Source of the DNA: Amoebidium appalachense
Lineage: Eukaryota; Ichthyosporea
NCBI GenBank assembly: GCA_963693365.1
Contig: CAVNZM010000003.1
Coordinates: 930,001 to 994,000, forward strand
Reading direction: 5' to 3'
DNA: 64,000 bases
The notes under the pieces were generated by a model, which was given only the letters and a program-made list of their open reading frames with translations, was not told the origin of the DNA and ran no database searches. The position numbers and the translations under genes were made by a program. This document shows positions 41,843 to 52,734 of this stretch, one piece after another. Numbering within the stretch: position 1 is the first letter of the stretch; each line of letters opens with the position of its first letter.

Positions 41843-41993
41843 ATTGGATAGAATTGGGATGGAATTTGGAGTACACGTTGCTATTGGATAGCTGGCCGGC
41901 AAGTGGCTCTCCAGATGCTAATTTCCCATTGGATGCGCTTTTTCATTGGATAGAATCGGCCCAAGAATCAGGATCCGAATTCCGATTGGATAG
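41843..41993 (-). promoter_or_regulatory. Cluster of four ATTGGATAG elements
   Basis: ATTGGATAG at 41843-41851, 41883-41891, 41945-41953 and 41985-41993, with a related ATTGGATGC near 41926. On the minus strand these read as CTATCCAAT, so they are CCAAT-box-like and lie 100-250 bases upstream of the leftward start at 41747. Confidence 0.5.
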
Positions 41994-42292
41994 AATTCGA
42001 AGGCTTTCAGATTTCCCGCATTCCTTTGTCAGGAACATGAGTGCGCAGCACATGTACGCGTGCACGTACGCGTACACGTGTTCCGCCCTCTCTCTCTCTT
42101 TAATTATTTAATCATTTAATTGATACCACGTGCTCTGCACGTGTTTTACACACACACACACACACACAGTGTGTGCACGTGCTCCTGTACATATATCCAC
42201 CCACATCTCATATCCCATATCGCGATATGTGTACACAGATATCGCCATATCTCATATCCACATATCCCATATCCTGAGGGGGGCGGGACCGT

Positions 42293-42327
42293 GTGAATGT
42301 GACGTCACTTGTGACGTCACCATTCAC
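42293..42327. promoter_or_regulatory. Paired CRE palindrome
   Basis: Two perfect CRE octamers TGACGTCA (42300-42307 and 42312-42319) separated by four bases lie inside a larger inverted repeat with arms beginning GTGAATG and ending CATTCAC. CREB/ATF factors bind such sites. ATATC-rich DNA precedes it. Confidence 0.7.
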
Positions 42328-42367
42328 GGGGTGCCGCGCCCCTCATTGTAGTGCCCAGATATCTCGT

Positions 42368-42430
42368 CCAATAGGACGGCGGCCCGCTCCACGGATCAGC
42401 CAATAGGGTGCGGTCTGTGGGATAAAAATA
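42368..42430 (+). promoter_or_regulatory. Two CCAAT boxes and a TATA-like box
   Basis: CCAAT at 42368-42372 and 42400-42404, and GATAAAAATA at 42421-42430, oriented rightward and downstream of the CRE pair. The arrangement is that of a strong RNA polymerase II promoter, but no gene follows; the transcript may be lost, non-coding or viral-terminal. Confidence 0.5.
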
Positions 42431-42504
42431 GCGCATGCCCTGGCTGTGGGCCACTGCTGCCTCCGAGAGTGCAAACGCTTCACTGGCCCTGTGGGGAAAG
42501 AAAA

Positions 42505-43240
42505 AAAAAAGAGGGGGGGGGGGGGGGGGGGAGTCAGTTCGAATGTACTACATGGGGGAAGGGGGGTTCGGGCATTGTGAGCTTCCTGAAAGAAGGTGGA
42601 GTTCAGGTTTCTAAGGGGGGGAAGGGGGGGAGGGGGGGGGGGGGGGGGGTTTCCGGGGGGAGGGGGGGGGGGGGGGGGGGGGGGGATAGATGGCAACCAC
42701 TTGAATAGAAGGTGGGTCTCGAATAAGCTAAAGATGGGGAAAAGAGGAGAAGCTGGGGATATAATTGGATCGCAGTGGGATTGAAAGTGGGGTAAGTTTC
42801 TTTTATGGCTAACAAGGGGGGGCTCGAAAGCAAAATCGACACGGGTATTTAGAGGATTAAAGAAGTATGTTGAAGTGAAAATGAAAATAGTGGAAATAGC
42901 AGGGTTTCAAATTGATGTGCCGGGGGGTTTAAGGGGGCCCACGGGGGAGGGAGGGGGGGGGGGGGGGGGGGGGGGAGGGTGGCCGGAAGAGGGAGATACA
43001 GCTGTGGGGGAAGAAATGGACATGGGGCAATTCATAGTATCAGTCTGCAATTCCATCTTTCAAATTGAGATTTCGTGTTTCTTGAATTGCTTCGTAAAAG
43101 AACTCTGGAGTGCCATTTTTTTCTTCTTTTTTTTTTTAATATAAAAAAAGTAGGGTCTTTACAAAATATTCCGTTTTGATTGGCTCGTTCATCAACCCGA
43201 CCACGTGTTTGGTGGGTGGTGGTGGTGGTGGTGCCCCCCT

Positions 43241-43271
<31 letters not shown>

Positions 43272-43371
43272 ATCTTAGTTTTTTTTAGGGTCACCCGTAT
43301 ATGTCACTGTATGTGTGTCTGTGTGTGTGCTGTTACTTCCATGGTGTGTGTGTGTGTGTGTGTGTGTGGGG

Positions 43372-43402
<31 letters not shown>

Positions 43403-43979
43403 AAGGTGGGGAAGGATATTTTCAGTGGATACGTGGGTTCCCAAGGTGATGCTCACTGTGTCTAAAGTATGATGCTTCACAAAACGTGCTTCATCTATCA
43501 TGTAGCATAGCAGCTTATCAGATCAAGATGTCTAAGTGATATATGTGCACAGTCGGATAATGCAGTTTGAAGAGACTCTGATTTGGGCTCTGTCTGTAAG
43601 ACCCCAGCCACTTCACTCAACAGAAATCAACTTGTTGTGCGCTTAGTTAATTTGCAGAAAGAAAAAAAGAAAACTTTGAAATCCTGCTCTGAGCAGATAT
43701 ATTCTGCTTGCCAATGGGTCAAGTTAATTATTTCTTTTTCTGCTGCCGCGGGCTTAACAATTCTCGCGTTCAGCAGAACAATTCTGCTCTTTGACCTAAA
43801 TATTTATTTTTTCTTTTTGCGGATGATTCTGCTCATTTGAATGCAGAGTTCTGCACAAGGCTGAATAATTTTGCTAGTAGAGCATAATAATCATTCTTTT
43901 GCTGACTAAATATGCCGACTAGTTATGCCTTATGTGCAAATATTCTTGGCCTACCGAGAGAGGAGAGAAAAATATAACG

Positions 43980-44013
<34 letters not shown>

Positions 44014-44522
44014 AGGAGGGGGAAGAAGGGGGGGGAAGGGGGGGGGGGGGGGGGGGGGGGGGGGAGGGGGGGGGGGGCTGTGACTTCTTTGTGATCCCTT
44101 TGAACAAAAAATCACAGGCAACGAATAATGATATACAGCATAAAAGGGGGGAAAAAAACGGTTCGCTTGCCATGGTAGACGAAAGGAGTCACTGTGTGCC
44201 ACGTGCGTGCAACTGGTTCCATAGACCAGTGTGCGATTTATGATGCGTGCGCGGCATGTGCCCAAATTCTCGCAAAAAGGCACAGTTTTTGTGTGTGTGA
44301 GTGTGTAATATGAATTTGTATTTATTTTAATAGCTTGGGCCCCTATGTACGTGTACAGTGTGCCGGGGTGCGTGTTCGTGGGTGTGTGTCTGTGTTTAAC
44401 GTGCTGTGTGTATGTATGCGTGTGTGAGTGTGCGGGTGCGTGCGTTTGCGCGTGTGCTTGTTCTGTGTGTGTATTTGTGTGTTTGTGTGTTTTCTTTCTT
44501 TCTTTCTTTTTTTTTTGAGAGA

Positions 44523-44558
<36 letters not shown>

Positions 44559-46101
44559 AGGTGTGTGCATGTGTGCGCATATGCGTGTGTGTGTGGGTCG
44601 TGTGTGTGCATATGCGTGTGTGTGTGTGTGTATGCGGGTGACACTGCGCGAATTTCGTGTGTGTGTGTGTGTATGTGTGCGCCTGTGTGTTTGTTTGTTT
44701 GTCAGTGTGTGGGTGGGTATGCGTGTGCGTGTGCGTGTGCGTGTGCGTGTGTGCATGTGTGTGTGTGTGCGTGTGTTTGTGTGTGTGTGTGCGTGTGTGT
44801 GTGCAGGACCGTTCCCTACATGTGTGTGTCTGTGTGTGTGCCAGTGTATAATTTGTGTACCTTCCAAACAAAATCCCCATGCAAGCGAAATAAATAAGAA
44901 AACAACTTCTAAATCCACAAACTAAAACAAAACAGAAATGGCCTTTCCAATTCAAACCCCAATAATAAAAACGTGGCATATGCGATATATGCATGTGCAC
45001 ACTCAAAATGATATGTGTGATTATGGGTCCATTTTAAGATTTCACTTTTACATACTGCAGCGTGCATGATGCTCAACTTTCAAGCCCATGCGCATGCATT
45101 GGCCTGCCTGTGCAATGCCATTGCCTTATGTCCGTAATGTGCCATAGAACGCGAGGGTGTCATGCAGTTCACGGCATTCTCGTGCCTGTGCTTAAGTTGT
45201 CCCCCCCCCCCCCCCCCCCCACCCCCATCCCCCTCCCCCCCCGCCCCTTCCCCCCCGGGGGTCCCTCCCCACCCCCCCCCCCCCCCCTTCCCCCCCACCT
45301 CCCTGCCCTCTCCCCCCCCCCCCCCCCTCCCCCCTTCCCGCCGAGTCCTTCCAACCCCCTGAGCCCCGCTCCCCCCTCCATTCTCCCCCTTCCTCCTCGC
45401 TCCTCCTGTCCCGTGGGGCTGTTTTGGGACGGGTCCCGGGTGAAAGCTTCGAAGATGTTGTTGTCCCCCCCCTCCCCCCCCCCCCCTCCCCTACACCCCC
45501 CCCCCCCCCCCCTCCTCCTCTTCACCCAACACCACCACCAAACCCACCCACCCATGGCCACAAGAACAAGAAAAAAAGAAAAAAAAGAAAGAAAAAAAAA
45601 AAACAAAAAAAAAAAGCACCTCACCCCAGAAAACGGTGAGGGGAGAGGGGATGGTGGTGGTGGTGGTGGTGGTGGTGGTGGCGGTGTTTTTTGAGTGGGT
45701 GGGTGGGTGGGCTGGTGGTGGTGGTGGTGGTGGGGGGGGGGGGGGGGGGGGGGGGGGGGGAGGGGGCAAGGCCTCGTAATCTTGGAGGCGTTGGTAGGGG
45801 GGGGGGGGGGGGTGGTGGTGGTGGTGTTTTGTGCGTGGGTGGGTGGGTGGGAGTGGGGGGGGGGGGGGGGGGGGGGGGGTTCGAGGAGGGGGTGTGGGTG
45901 GGTTCAAAATGCTAAACCAACCCTATTATGGCCGTGGAACTTGAAACTCTTGACCTTGCTCTCCCATTTGGCTGTCAATGAAATTGTGAGTGACCCCTCC
46001 CCTGGTCACTTATGCAGGTCAAGCCATCAGAGGTTAGTGGATGGTCACATGACGGGGATGTGTGCGTGCTGTCGTGTGCCTCTTTTTTTTTTTTGGTCTG
46101 T

Positions 46102-46145
<44 letters not shown>
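42505..46145. repeat. Host-type DNA with poly-G/poly-C, (GT)n and low-complexity tracts, no gene
   Basis: Poly-G tracts near 42513, 42627-42685, 42953-42976, 43241-43267, 43376-43402, 43981-44077, 44525-44557, 45732-45879 and 46116-46145. (GT)n near 44370-44850. A C-rich stretch at 45199-45510 and (GGT)n near 45650-45730. Intervening AT-rich unique DNA (43400-43980) shows no credible ORF. Confidence 0.75.
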
Positions 46146-46147
<2 letters not shown>

Positions 46148-47318
46148 ATAAATTCAAACATGGCCACCCAAACGTGACTTTTGTTTTTCTAGAACTCGAA
46201 AAAAAAATACGTTGCATTTCAACCAAGGCCTCCCAAATACCAACAATAGGAGGCCTTGGTTCTCAACAAATTTGTAAACGCGGAAAAAGTTGTGTAGTAA
46301 GTCATGGATACACCATGGCATACACAGCGGCAGCATGCAGATATATCCGCCACACTATATGCCATGCGGTGTTCTTGGTTACGTAAGTGCCGGCACAGCT
46401 GATAACCTCTGGACATCGGGAATTTCCTAATTAGTTGAAACGTTGCATTCGAACTATCCATTTCTTGGGAGCACGTTATGAAGAGGTGATGACTTCACGA
46501 TGATTACTAGGCCTCTGTTATTATTGAAATAGAAATAATTGAAAATATTTATTTTATTATCAGTGTTAATCCAGAGGCATAGATGTATTTATCTTGCTTT
46601 TACCCTTGCTACGTTACCATTTCCTCATGTTACCGCGACACATGTACACCAAATTTATTTGATTCCAGTGGCAAGATATCTCTTATCGTATATCCATTTA
46701 TTTTTTTCATTTTATATTTTCCAGCTATGTTTGCACCGTTCAAACGTTGTAAGACGCTGTAAGACGCTCTTCAACGTTTCTGTGTCAGTTTTGTGTTCAC
46801 CAACTTGACTATTTATAGACAACTAATATAGTGATATACTCTGTCAATTACAATAGAGATTATAGAAAAGAAAGGGACTATCAGCTAAGTAGCGCTTTCT
46901 TTCAGCTAACTTCTTTATATGGTAGAAAATTTGGTTGTTAACAGCTATTAGGGCAATTTGTTGGAGCCGTTTTCGCATACTCTGGAAGAAAATAGGTTGT
47001 GTTCGTACCACCACTCAAACGATCTCTTGACAAAGTGCTCCTTGACGGTCAAAGCACTGTGGTTTGAAACGCGTTTTTAGTTTTTCTTCTTTTTTTAACT
47101 CAACCAGCGATTAAGAACTTTTTTTTGCAGAGCATGGTTACTTTTTTGCCTTTTCAACCGGATGAATGACATTTTTTTTAGGTGAAAAACGCGCACTTGT
47201 GGACGAGAGCACGGTAAGAAAATACCGCGTTACGAATACACGCAAACACGTACACAAAGAGGCATACGCACGCACGTATACCTATACGCAACAAAGGCCA
47301 CCAATACTGAAGATGGGC
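46146..47318. other. AT-rich unique DNA, no gene seen
   Basis: No ORF above background, no RNA gene recognised and no repeats. It may be the upstream region of the ORF at 47615. Confidence 0.5.
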
Positions 47319-47330
47319 TATATATATAAG
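47319..47330 (+). promoter_or_regulatory. TATA-like box
   Basis: CTATATATATAAG at 47318-47330, with CCAAT at about 47300-47304 upstream. It lies about 290 bases before the ORF at 47615. Confidence 0.4.
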
Positions 47331-47614
47331 TCACAACAGTAAGAGGCTTTCATCCATAGAATTGATCGTAGTTTTTATTTTCCAAACTTGCACTATCATT
47401 TGTATACTTTTCGCTTTCAATCAACTAAGCTAATGAACTTTTTATTACCACTACCAGTAGCACTTTTTGGCACCCTCCCTTGAGTACAAGCACGTCAGCA
47501 TTCCTTACATGAACGTACACGAAAACCTGTAACGGTAGGGGAACATCCTCCGAGCCACCACACTTCCGGGGGTGGACTGCCTCATCTGCCTGGCTAGGCA
47601 GCAAAGGGCTGGCC

Positions 47615-48889
47615 ATGCAAGCGCTGGCCAACCACCCACCGACACCCAGCCACACCCGCGTTGAAAAAACCCCGCCCCATGCCTATATTGAGCCCCCCCT
47701 CGACGCTCTGCTGTGCGGCTCCCAGTCGGTTGCCAGCTTTCTGGGCCGGGCGATGAAGGCGCCTCCGAGCCGGTGTGTGGGCGGTGATGGGAACCTGGCG
47801 ACGGCTACAAACTCGGGGGGTTACGAGGAGAAAGGGCAACAAAGAGACCTCCCCAGACAACTACATTTGCTGGAACGTGCACCCGATGGGGGTGGGGTGG
47901 AAACGAGCGAGAGGACGGACGGAGAGGGGAGTGAAGTGGAGGGGTGTACACACACGGAAAGGGAGAGGTTACCGGAGAGGGGTGGGGAGGAGAGGGAAGG
48001 GGGGAAGGAAAGAATGACAGCGGGCAGGGTGGTGCGTAGAAGTGAGTTGGGGCAAATAGGCGGTCAACAGACGGCGAACATGCATGAAGAGGTTGAAAAG
48101 GGGAGGCCGGGAAAGACGTTTTCGGGGCTGATGGACTCGGCGCAGGCAAGAGAAAAGGGTGGGCGGGGGCTGTCCGAACTGGTACTACAGGGGCCCAACA
48201 GGGAAAACATGAGCGCAGGTGTGCCGGGGGCTCAAACATCGCCTCTGTCTATGGTGAGTAGGGGGAGTGGGACGGCGCTCACGAGAACAAACTCGGCGCT
48301 TCGACCACAAATATCGCCAACACCACTCGCTCCGTCAACATTTTCACCGATAAGGGAAGATGCATCACCGGGCATCAACCAAACGCAACCTACGGAAAGT
48401 GATGAGTTCCCTTTGGAAAGAATATTGGGGATAGAGTTGCAACCGATGCCGGAAACCACAACAAACACGACGCTAGGGGAGATGGTTGCGGGGGACGTTT
48501 GTGAATCTTGCAATCAAGCGATAGAAGCGGATGTTGTGGTAGGGGGGATGGGTGAGGAGAATGAGACGGGGGATGAGGATGGTTTTGTGCTTTCGCCCGT
48601 AAAGGGATGTTGTGGGAAAAGCGCGAGTGACCCAAGCGGCCACGCGGTGCAGAAGCCTACGCGAGCGACAAATAGTTCAGACGGGGGGAAAAAGGTGCGG
48701 TTTATGGAGGCAAACAACACGACACACCTGATATCGTTTGATGGGGAGAGCAGGAGAGGGGCGTGGGGGGGCGTGGGAGAAGCGAAGAAAACGGAGAAGG
48801 GAAAGAACGAGGCGATGTACAGGGAGGCGGCGGAACAACATAACGAGTTGAAGAATGTGTTTGATATGATCGATGCGTATATCCCGTAG
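47615..48889 (+). CDS. Long intronless ORF with PPP1R15/GADD34-like PP1-binding signature
   Basis: 424 residues from ATG 47615. Mostly disordered (Glu/Gly/Arg/Ser-rich), with a C-E-S-C-N motif at about 294-298. Near the C-terminus is K360-V-R-F363, an RVxF-type protein phosphatase 1 docking motif, followed by a hydrophobic pair (L372-I373), then R380-R-G-A-W384. Order and approximate spacing (RVxF, hydrophobic pair, Arg, Trp) match the PP1-binding segment of PPP1R15 proteins (GADD34, CReP), which dephosphorylate eIF2alpha; some DNA viruses carry related proteins. The last 30 residues are helical. It may be a host gene, a retrocopy or viral cargo. It ends in a poly-T stretch. GC content exceeds its surroundings. 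Confidence 0.5.
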   Translation: MQALANHPPTPSHTRVEKTPPHAYIEPPLDALLCGSQSVASFLGRAMKAPPSRCVGGDGNLATATNSGGYEEKGQQRDLPRQLHLLERAPDGGGVETSERTDGEGSEVEGCTHTERERLPERGGEEREGGKERMTAGRVVRRSELGQIGGQQTANMHEEVEKGRPGKTFSGLMDSAQAREKGGRGLSELVLQGPNRENMSAGVPGAQTSPLSMVSRGSGTALTRTNSALRPQISPTPLAPSTFSPIREDASPGINQTQPTESDEFPLERILGIELQPMPETTTNTTLGEMVAGDVCESCNQAIEADVVVGGMGEENETGDEDGFVLSPVKGCCGKSASDPSGHAVQKPTRATNSSDGGKKVRFMEANNTTHLISFDGESRRGAWGGVGEAKKTEKGKNEAMYREAAEQHNELKNVFDMIDAYIP

Positions 48890-49041
48890 CCTCTTTTTTT
48901 CTTTCTTTTTTTTCCTTTTTCTTTTTTTTTTCCTTTTTTTTTTTTTTTTTTTTTTAGAGGGAGGAGGTTTGGGGGGGGGGGGGGGGGGGGGGACACTGAC
49001 AAGGGAAGGGTTTAGGTGCTGCGCGAAGGAAAATGGATCCG

Positions 49042-49077
<36 letters not shown>

Positions 49078-49144
49078 AATATGGGAGGGGAAATCCATGT
49101 AGAGGACAAGTGTGTTGTAATATGGCCGTGGTGTGTGTGTGTGT

Positions 49145-49178
<34 letters not shown>

Positions 49179-49816
49179 CTGTGTGCCTGCTAACCGGGCA
49201 GTCGCCATCAGCACTGTTTGAGCAGGCGGGTGTGTGTGTGTGTATGTGTGTGTGTGTGTGCGCGCGCACGTGCAAGGGCATTGTATGCACACGTGTGGTT
49301 GTGTGTTGTTTCTTCGCTGTAATGTGTGATTTCTACCGGTGTTAGTGGTTGCAGCTCCTTTCTTTCCATTAGTACGACACTCCAAAGAACGCTAAAGGTA
49401 TAAGGTGCGTCGCGTTGTTCCATGTACGCCTTGCACCATTCAGTGTTAAATGTGCTAGGCGCACTTTTTGTATCGAAGGCTGTGAAACGGTGTGCTAGTC
49501 GGCTTGCAAGTTTGGCAATGCATTCCGCTGTGTGGGTTTCCTTTAACAGATCAGGCCGTGAACGTGAAACATAACCATGTATGTTTAAACCTCATGCTTT
49601 CAAAGTAGTGATTTAGATAGCACACGTACACCCACACACGCGCGCACACGTAAGTTGCACACGCTTTCCTTGTACACGCACTTACACACACACCAACATA
49701 CACACACACACAACGCACACACTCGTGTGCGTGTGCCCCCGCGCGCGCACACACACACACGCACTCACACCCACACCCACGTGCACACACTCGGAAGCAC
49801 ACACACACATACACGT

Positions 49817-49864
<48 letters not shown>

Positions 49865-49869
49865 GTACA

Positions 49870-49915
<46 letters not shown>

Positions 49916-50228
49916 CGGCTCAGGCGCCTTAGGCAGCGGTATTCTTAGTACCTTTTTTCATCCTTCCCTTTCCCTAGAGCAATACATAACCACATATCAT
50001 AGGTTTCAACCACCTTATCCACTTCTCTTCTTTACCTTTTTGCTCTACGATCTTTGTAACAGTTAGTTCCCTTGCCCGTGTTTTTTTTTTTTTTTCCCGC
50101 TGTTACGGATATATGCAAATTCCTGTGGAGCGGCAGGATATGTCTACATGCAGGGGGGTCTGAAATCTGGGGTTGATATTAGCCGCACCTAACAATACGA
50201 AGAGTGAATTCTGACATATATAGCTGAA
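48890..50228. repeat. Poly-T, poly-G and (CA)n/(GT)n region, no gene
   Basis: T-rich 48893-48955, poly-G near 48970-48992 and 49044-49076, (GT)n 49133-49183 and 49230-49260, (CA)n 49680-49910. Unique DNA around 49300-49640 and 49910-50220 contains no credible gene. Confidence 0.7.
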
Positions 50229-50371
50229 ATGTGTCCAACCCTCCCCTCCCCCCCCCCCCCTTCCCCCCCCCCCCCCCCTCCCCCGCCCCTTCTCTCCCCG
50301 TGCGCTGGGCCACCAAGGCAAGCCTCAGACTGGCCTTGGTGTGCTGGGTACGTACACGCACACAAACATGG

Positions 50372-50421
<50 letters not shown>

Positions 50422-50491
50422 GTGCACACAAACACACACACATGGACATGCACATGCACACACATGCACACAACGCCTGCGTGCAGGAACG

Positions 50492-50547
<56 letters not shown>

Positions 50548-51080
50548 CACACATGCACACGCACGCACACACACACACACACACACACAGACACACACAC
50601 ACACGCAGGCACGCGTGCACACCCGCACACATGCACACATGATGAAAGTGGAGGCCATCTCGGCCTGGCGCTTACAATCGCGAATTGTGGATTTAAAAAG
50701 GGTGGTTGCAGGGGGAGGGGAAGGGGGAGGGGGGGGGGGGGGGGGGGAGGTGGGCAAATGGGGATTGCCTTGGGTCATTATGTGTGAATGTGGTAGTAAA
50801 TGGATGCGCCACCTTCTAAATATGGAAATTCCACTTTTTGAAATGTGTACATGCCCTACCTACTACATCTGACACTTTTTTGCAACTTTCGTTGAATGCG
50901 GCAATGAAAGCGCATTTTAGAATTTCCGCATGGAAATCGGCAAATTTCAGAATTTTTGCACAGTTGGCAAATTTCAGTAATCCCGCAAAGAAATCGGAAA
51001 TTTTCAGACTCTTTGTACATTTGGCAAATTTCTGTATTTCCGCAAAGAAAACGGAAATTTTCAGAATTTCCGCACAAGTT
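50229..51080. repeat. Dispersed repeat, copy 1
   Basis: Order: C-rich tract, TGCGCTGGGCCACCAAGGCAAG, GGCCTTGGTGTGCTGG, long (CA)n, GCGAATTGTGGATT, poly-G, GGGGATTGCCTTGG, a TGTGAATGTGG segment, an ACATCTGACAC segment and AAAGCGCATTTTAGAA. The same order recurs at 58545-59420. Several CGGAAATTTTCAGA units follow at 50940-51070. Confidence 0.75.
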
Positions 51081-51932
51081 TGACCATGTTATTTGCCTGT
51101 TAATGGGTTAAAACGGCTCGAGTGCCTACTGGCAGGTGCCTGTGAGTTCCTTAAATCCAACCTAGGCTTACTTCTAGTTTCGGAAATTCCAGAAATTTAG
51201 ATCATCCGAATAGAAATATTGTGAATTTAGATAATCCGAATATTGAGATATCCCAGATATCTGTATCAGATATATATGTTTGAGGCCTGGGCATCTTGTT
51301 CAATCGGAGTGCTCGTGTGTGTTTTTATATGTGTTTGCGTGTGTATTGGATAGGCGAACGAGCGGGAGCGTGTATGTGTGGGGGGGTGGGGGGCTGGGGC
51401 ACAGAGGGTGGGTGGGTGTTGGGGGGGGGGGAGGGGGGGGGGGGGGGGGGGATTATAGTAGTATGTGGAAATTCTAAAGCACACACACATACAGCTCGAG
51501 TCTAGAACACAATAAAAAAATTGTCAGCTGAGATAGTACACTAGGTCTAGAGTGATACACGTTCGGCCATTAACATTTTCAAAGAGGCTCTGAACCAACC
51601 ACTGCTTCTCCCATTCTAGAGGCTGGGCCACGAGCCACATTGGTGAAATCATTTGTTGATAAATGTCACGAAGCCATTTTGGCGCTTAGCTTCAAGATGA
51701 CTCCAACTTTGATGTCGATATTGGTAATATGACCATACACGATTACGTCTTCTGATTGGTGCAAGACATCTGAGAATTGTGGCTCTCGGCTTGCCGCACA
51801 AACGCTAAAATGGGAGAAGCGGTGGTTGGTTTAACATCTTTAAGTTTCTCTGCCCAATCAGTAGTTATTCCCGGCCTTCCCCTCATGTTACCCTTGTACC
51901 GTCCCTATCAGGACTAGATAGTTGCCTTCATC

Positions 51933-51965
<33 letters not shown>

Positions 51966-52205
51966 ATGACGTGTGGATGTGTGCGAGTGTACATACGTAT
52001 GTGTGGGCAAGGGGATGGCAGGGGGCGGGGGCAAATGGGTAAGGGGGAAGGGGGGAAGGGGGGGGGGGGGGGGGGGAGGAGGGGGGGGGGGGGGGGGGAG
52101 GGGGGAGGGAAGAGACCCTACTCATAAACCAGACACAGCATTCTAAACTTTTTGAACTTCCACATCAGCCTACGTAGACTGCAACAGTCTTTCTTGCTAA
52201 TTTCA
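51081..52205. other. Unique DNA with short poly-G and (GT)n tracts, no gene
   Basis: Contains poly-G near 51420-51451 and 52058-52098 and (GT)n at 51936-51962. No protein-coding or RNA gene supported. Confidence 0.5.
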
Positions 52206-52428
52206 AATCCGAAACCCCCCCCCCCCCCCCCCCCAATAGATCCATCTACAAATCCGTAAACACTCCATTAGTCTAATTCACTAACCCCCCCCCCCCCCCC
52301 CCCCCATCTAGGTCTATTTACAAAGAAGCCCCTAATTAGACTATCCACAAATCAGAAATGCACCGGGGCCTACAGGTCACAAGTTCTCAGAGAATTCAGA
52401 AACCCGATGTCTACTGATATCTACAAAT

Positions 52429-52469
<41 letters not shown>

Positions 52470-52720
52470 ATGTTAACGTCTGCGTACCAATAAATTCTAA
52501 ACCCATCATTAGGGTTATCTACAAATCAGAAAAACCCCATTAAGTCTACCAAGTCCTACAAATCAGAAAATCGGCTTATTACGTATATCTACCGTATCAG
52601 AAAATCACCTTGTTAGGTCCATCTGAACCAAAAATCCGCCATCGGCCTATCTTCGAAACCCAAAATTAGGTCTACCTATGAACTAGGATCCCCCCCCCCC
52701 CCCCCCCCCCCCCCCACGTC
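52206..52720. repeat. Degenerate repeat of poly-C plus TCTACAAATC-type units
   Basis: Poly-C tracts at about 52216-52234, 52285-52305, 52431-52469 and 52690-52715 alternate with similar AT-rich segments (ATCTACAAATC, TTAGGTCTA, AATCAGAAA), suggesting an old tandem array of roughly 70-110-base units. Confidence 0.6.
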
Positions 52721-52734
52721 CAACAAAGGGGGAA

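Larger units (their letters stand above)
1..42000. mobile_element. Integrated Polinton/Maverick-like (adintovirus-like) DNA virus, left end outside the window
   Basis: The combination of a protein-primed family B DNA polymerase, a retroviral-type integrase, an A32-type packaging ATPase and a Polinton-type major capsid protein in one gene-dense, intronless, GC-rich block defines the Polinton/Maverick class of endogenous viruses. Genes lie on both strands with gaps of a few to a few hundred bases and several overlapping starts or stops. The right limit is placed near 42 kb because the last convincing viral gene begins at about 41,750 and texture changes to host-like microsatellites after 42.5 kb. 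No terminal inverted repeat or six-base target duplication of the virus could be located. Subtracting three later insertions leaves at least 28 kb of viral DNA. Class assignment is secure; exact limits are not. Confidence 0.85.
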
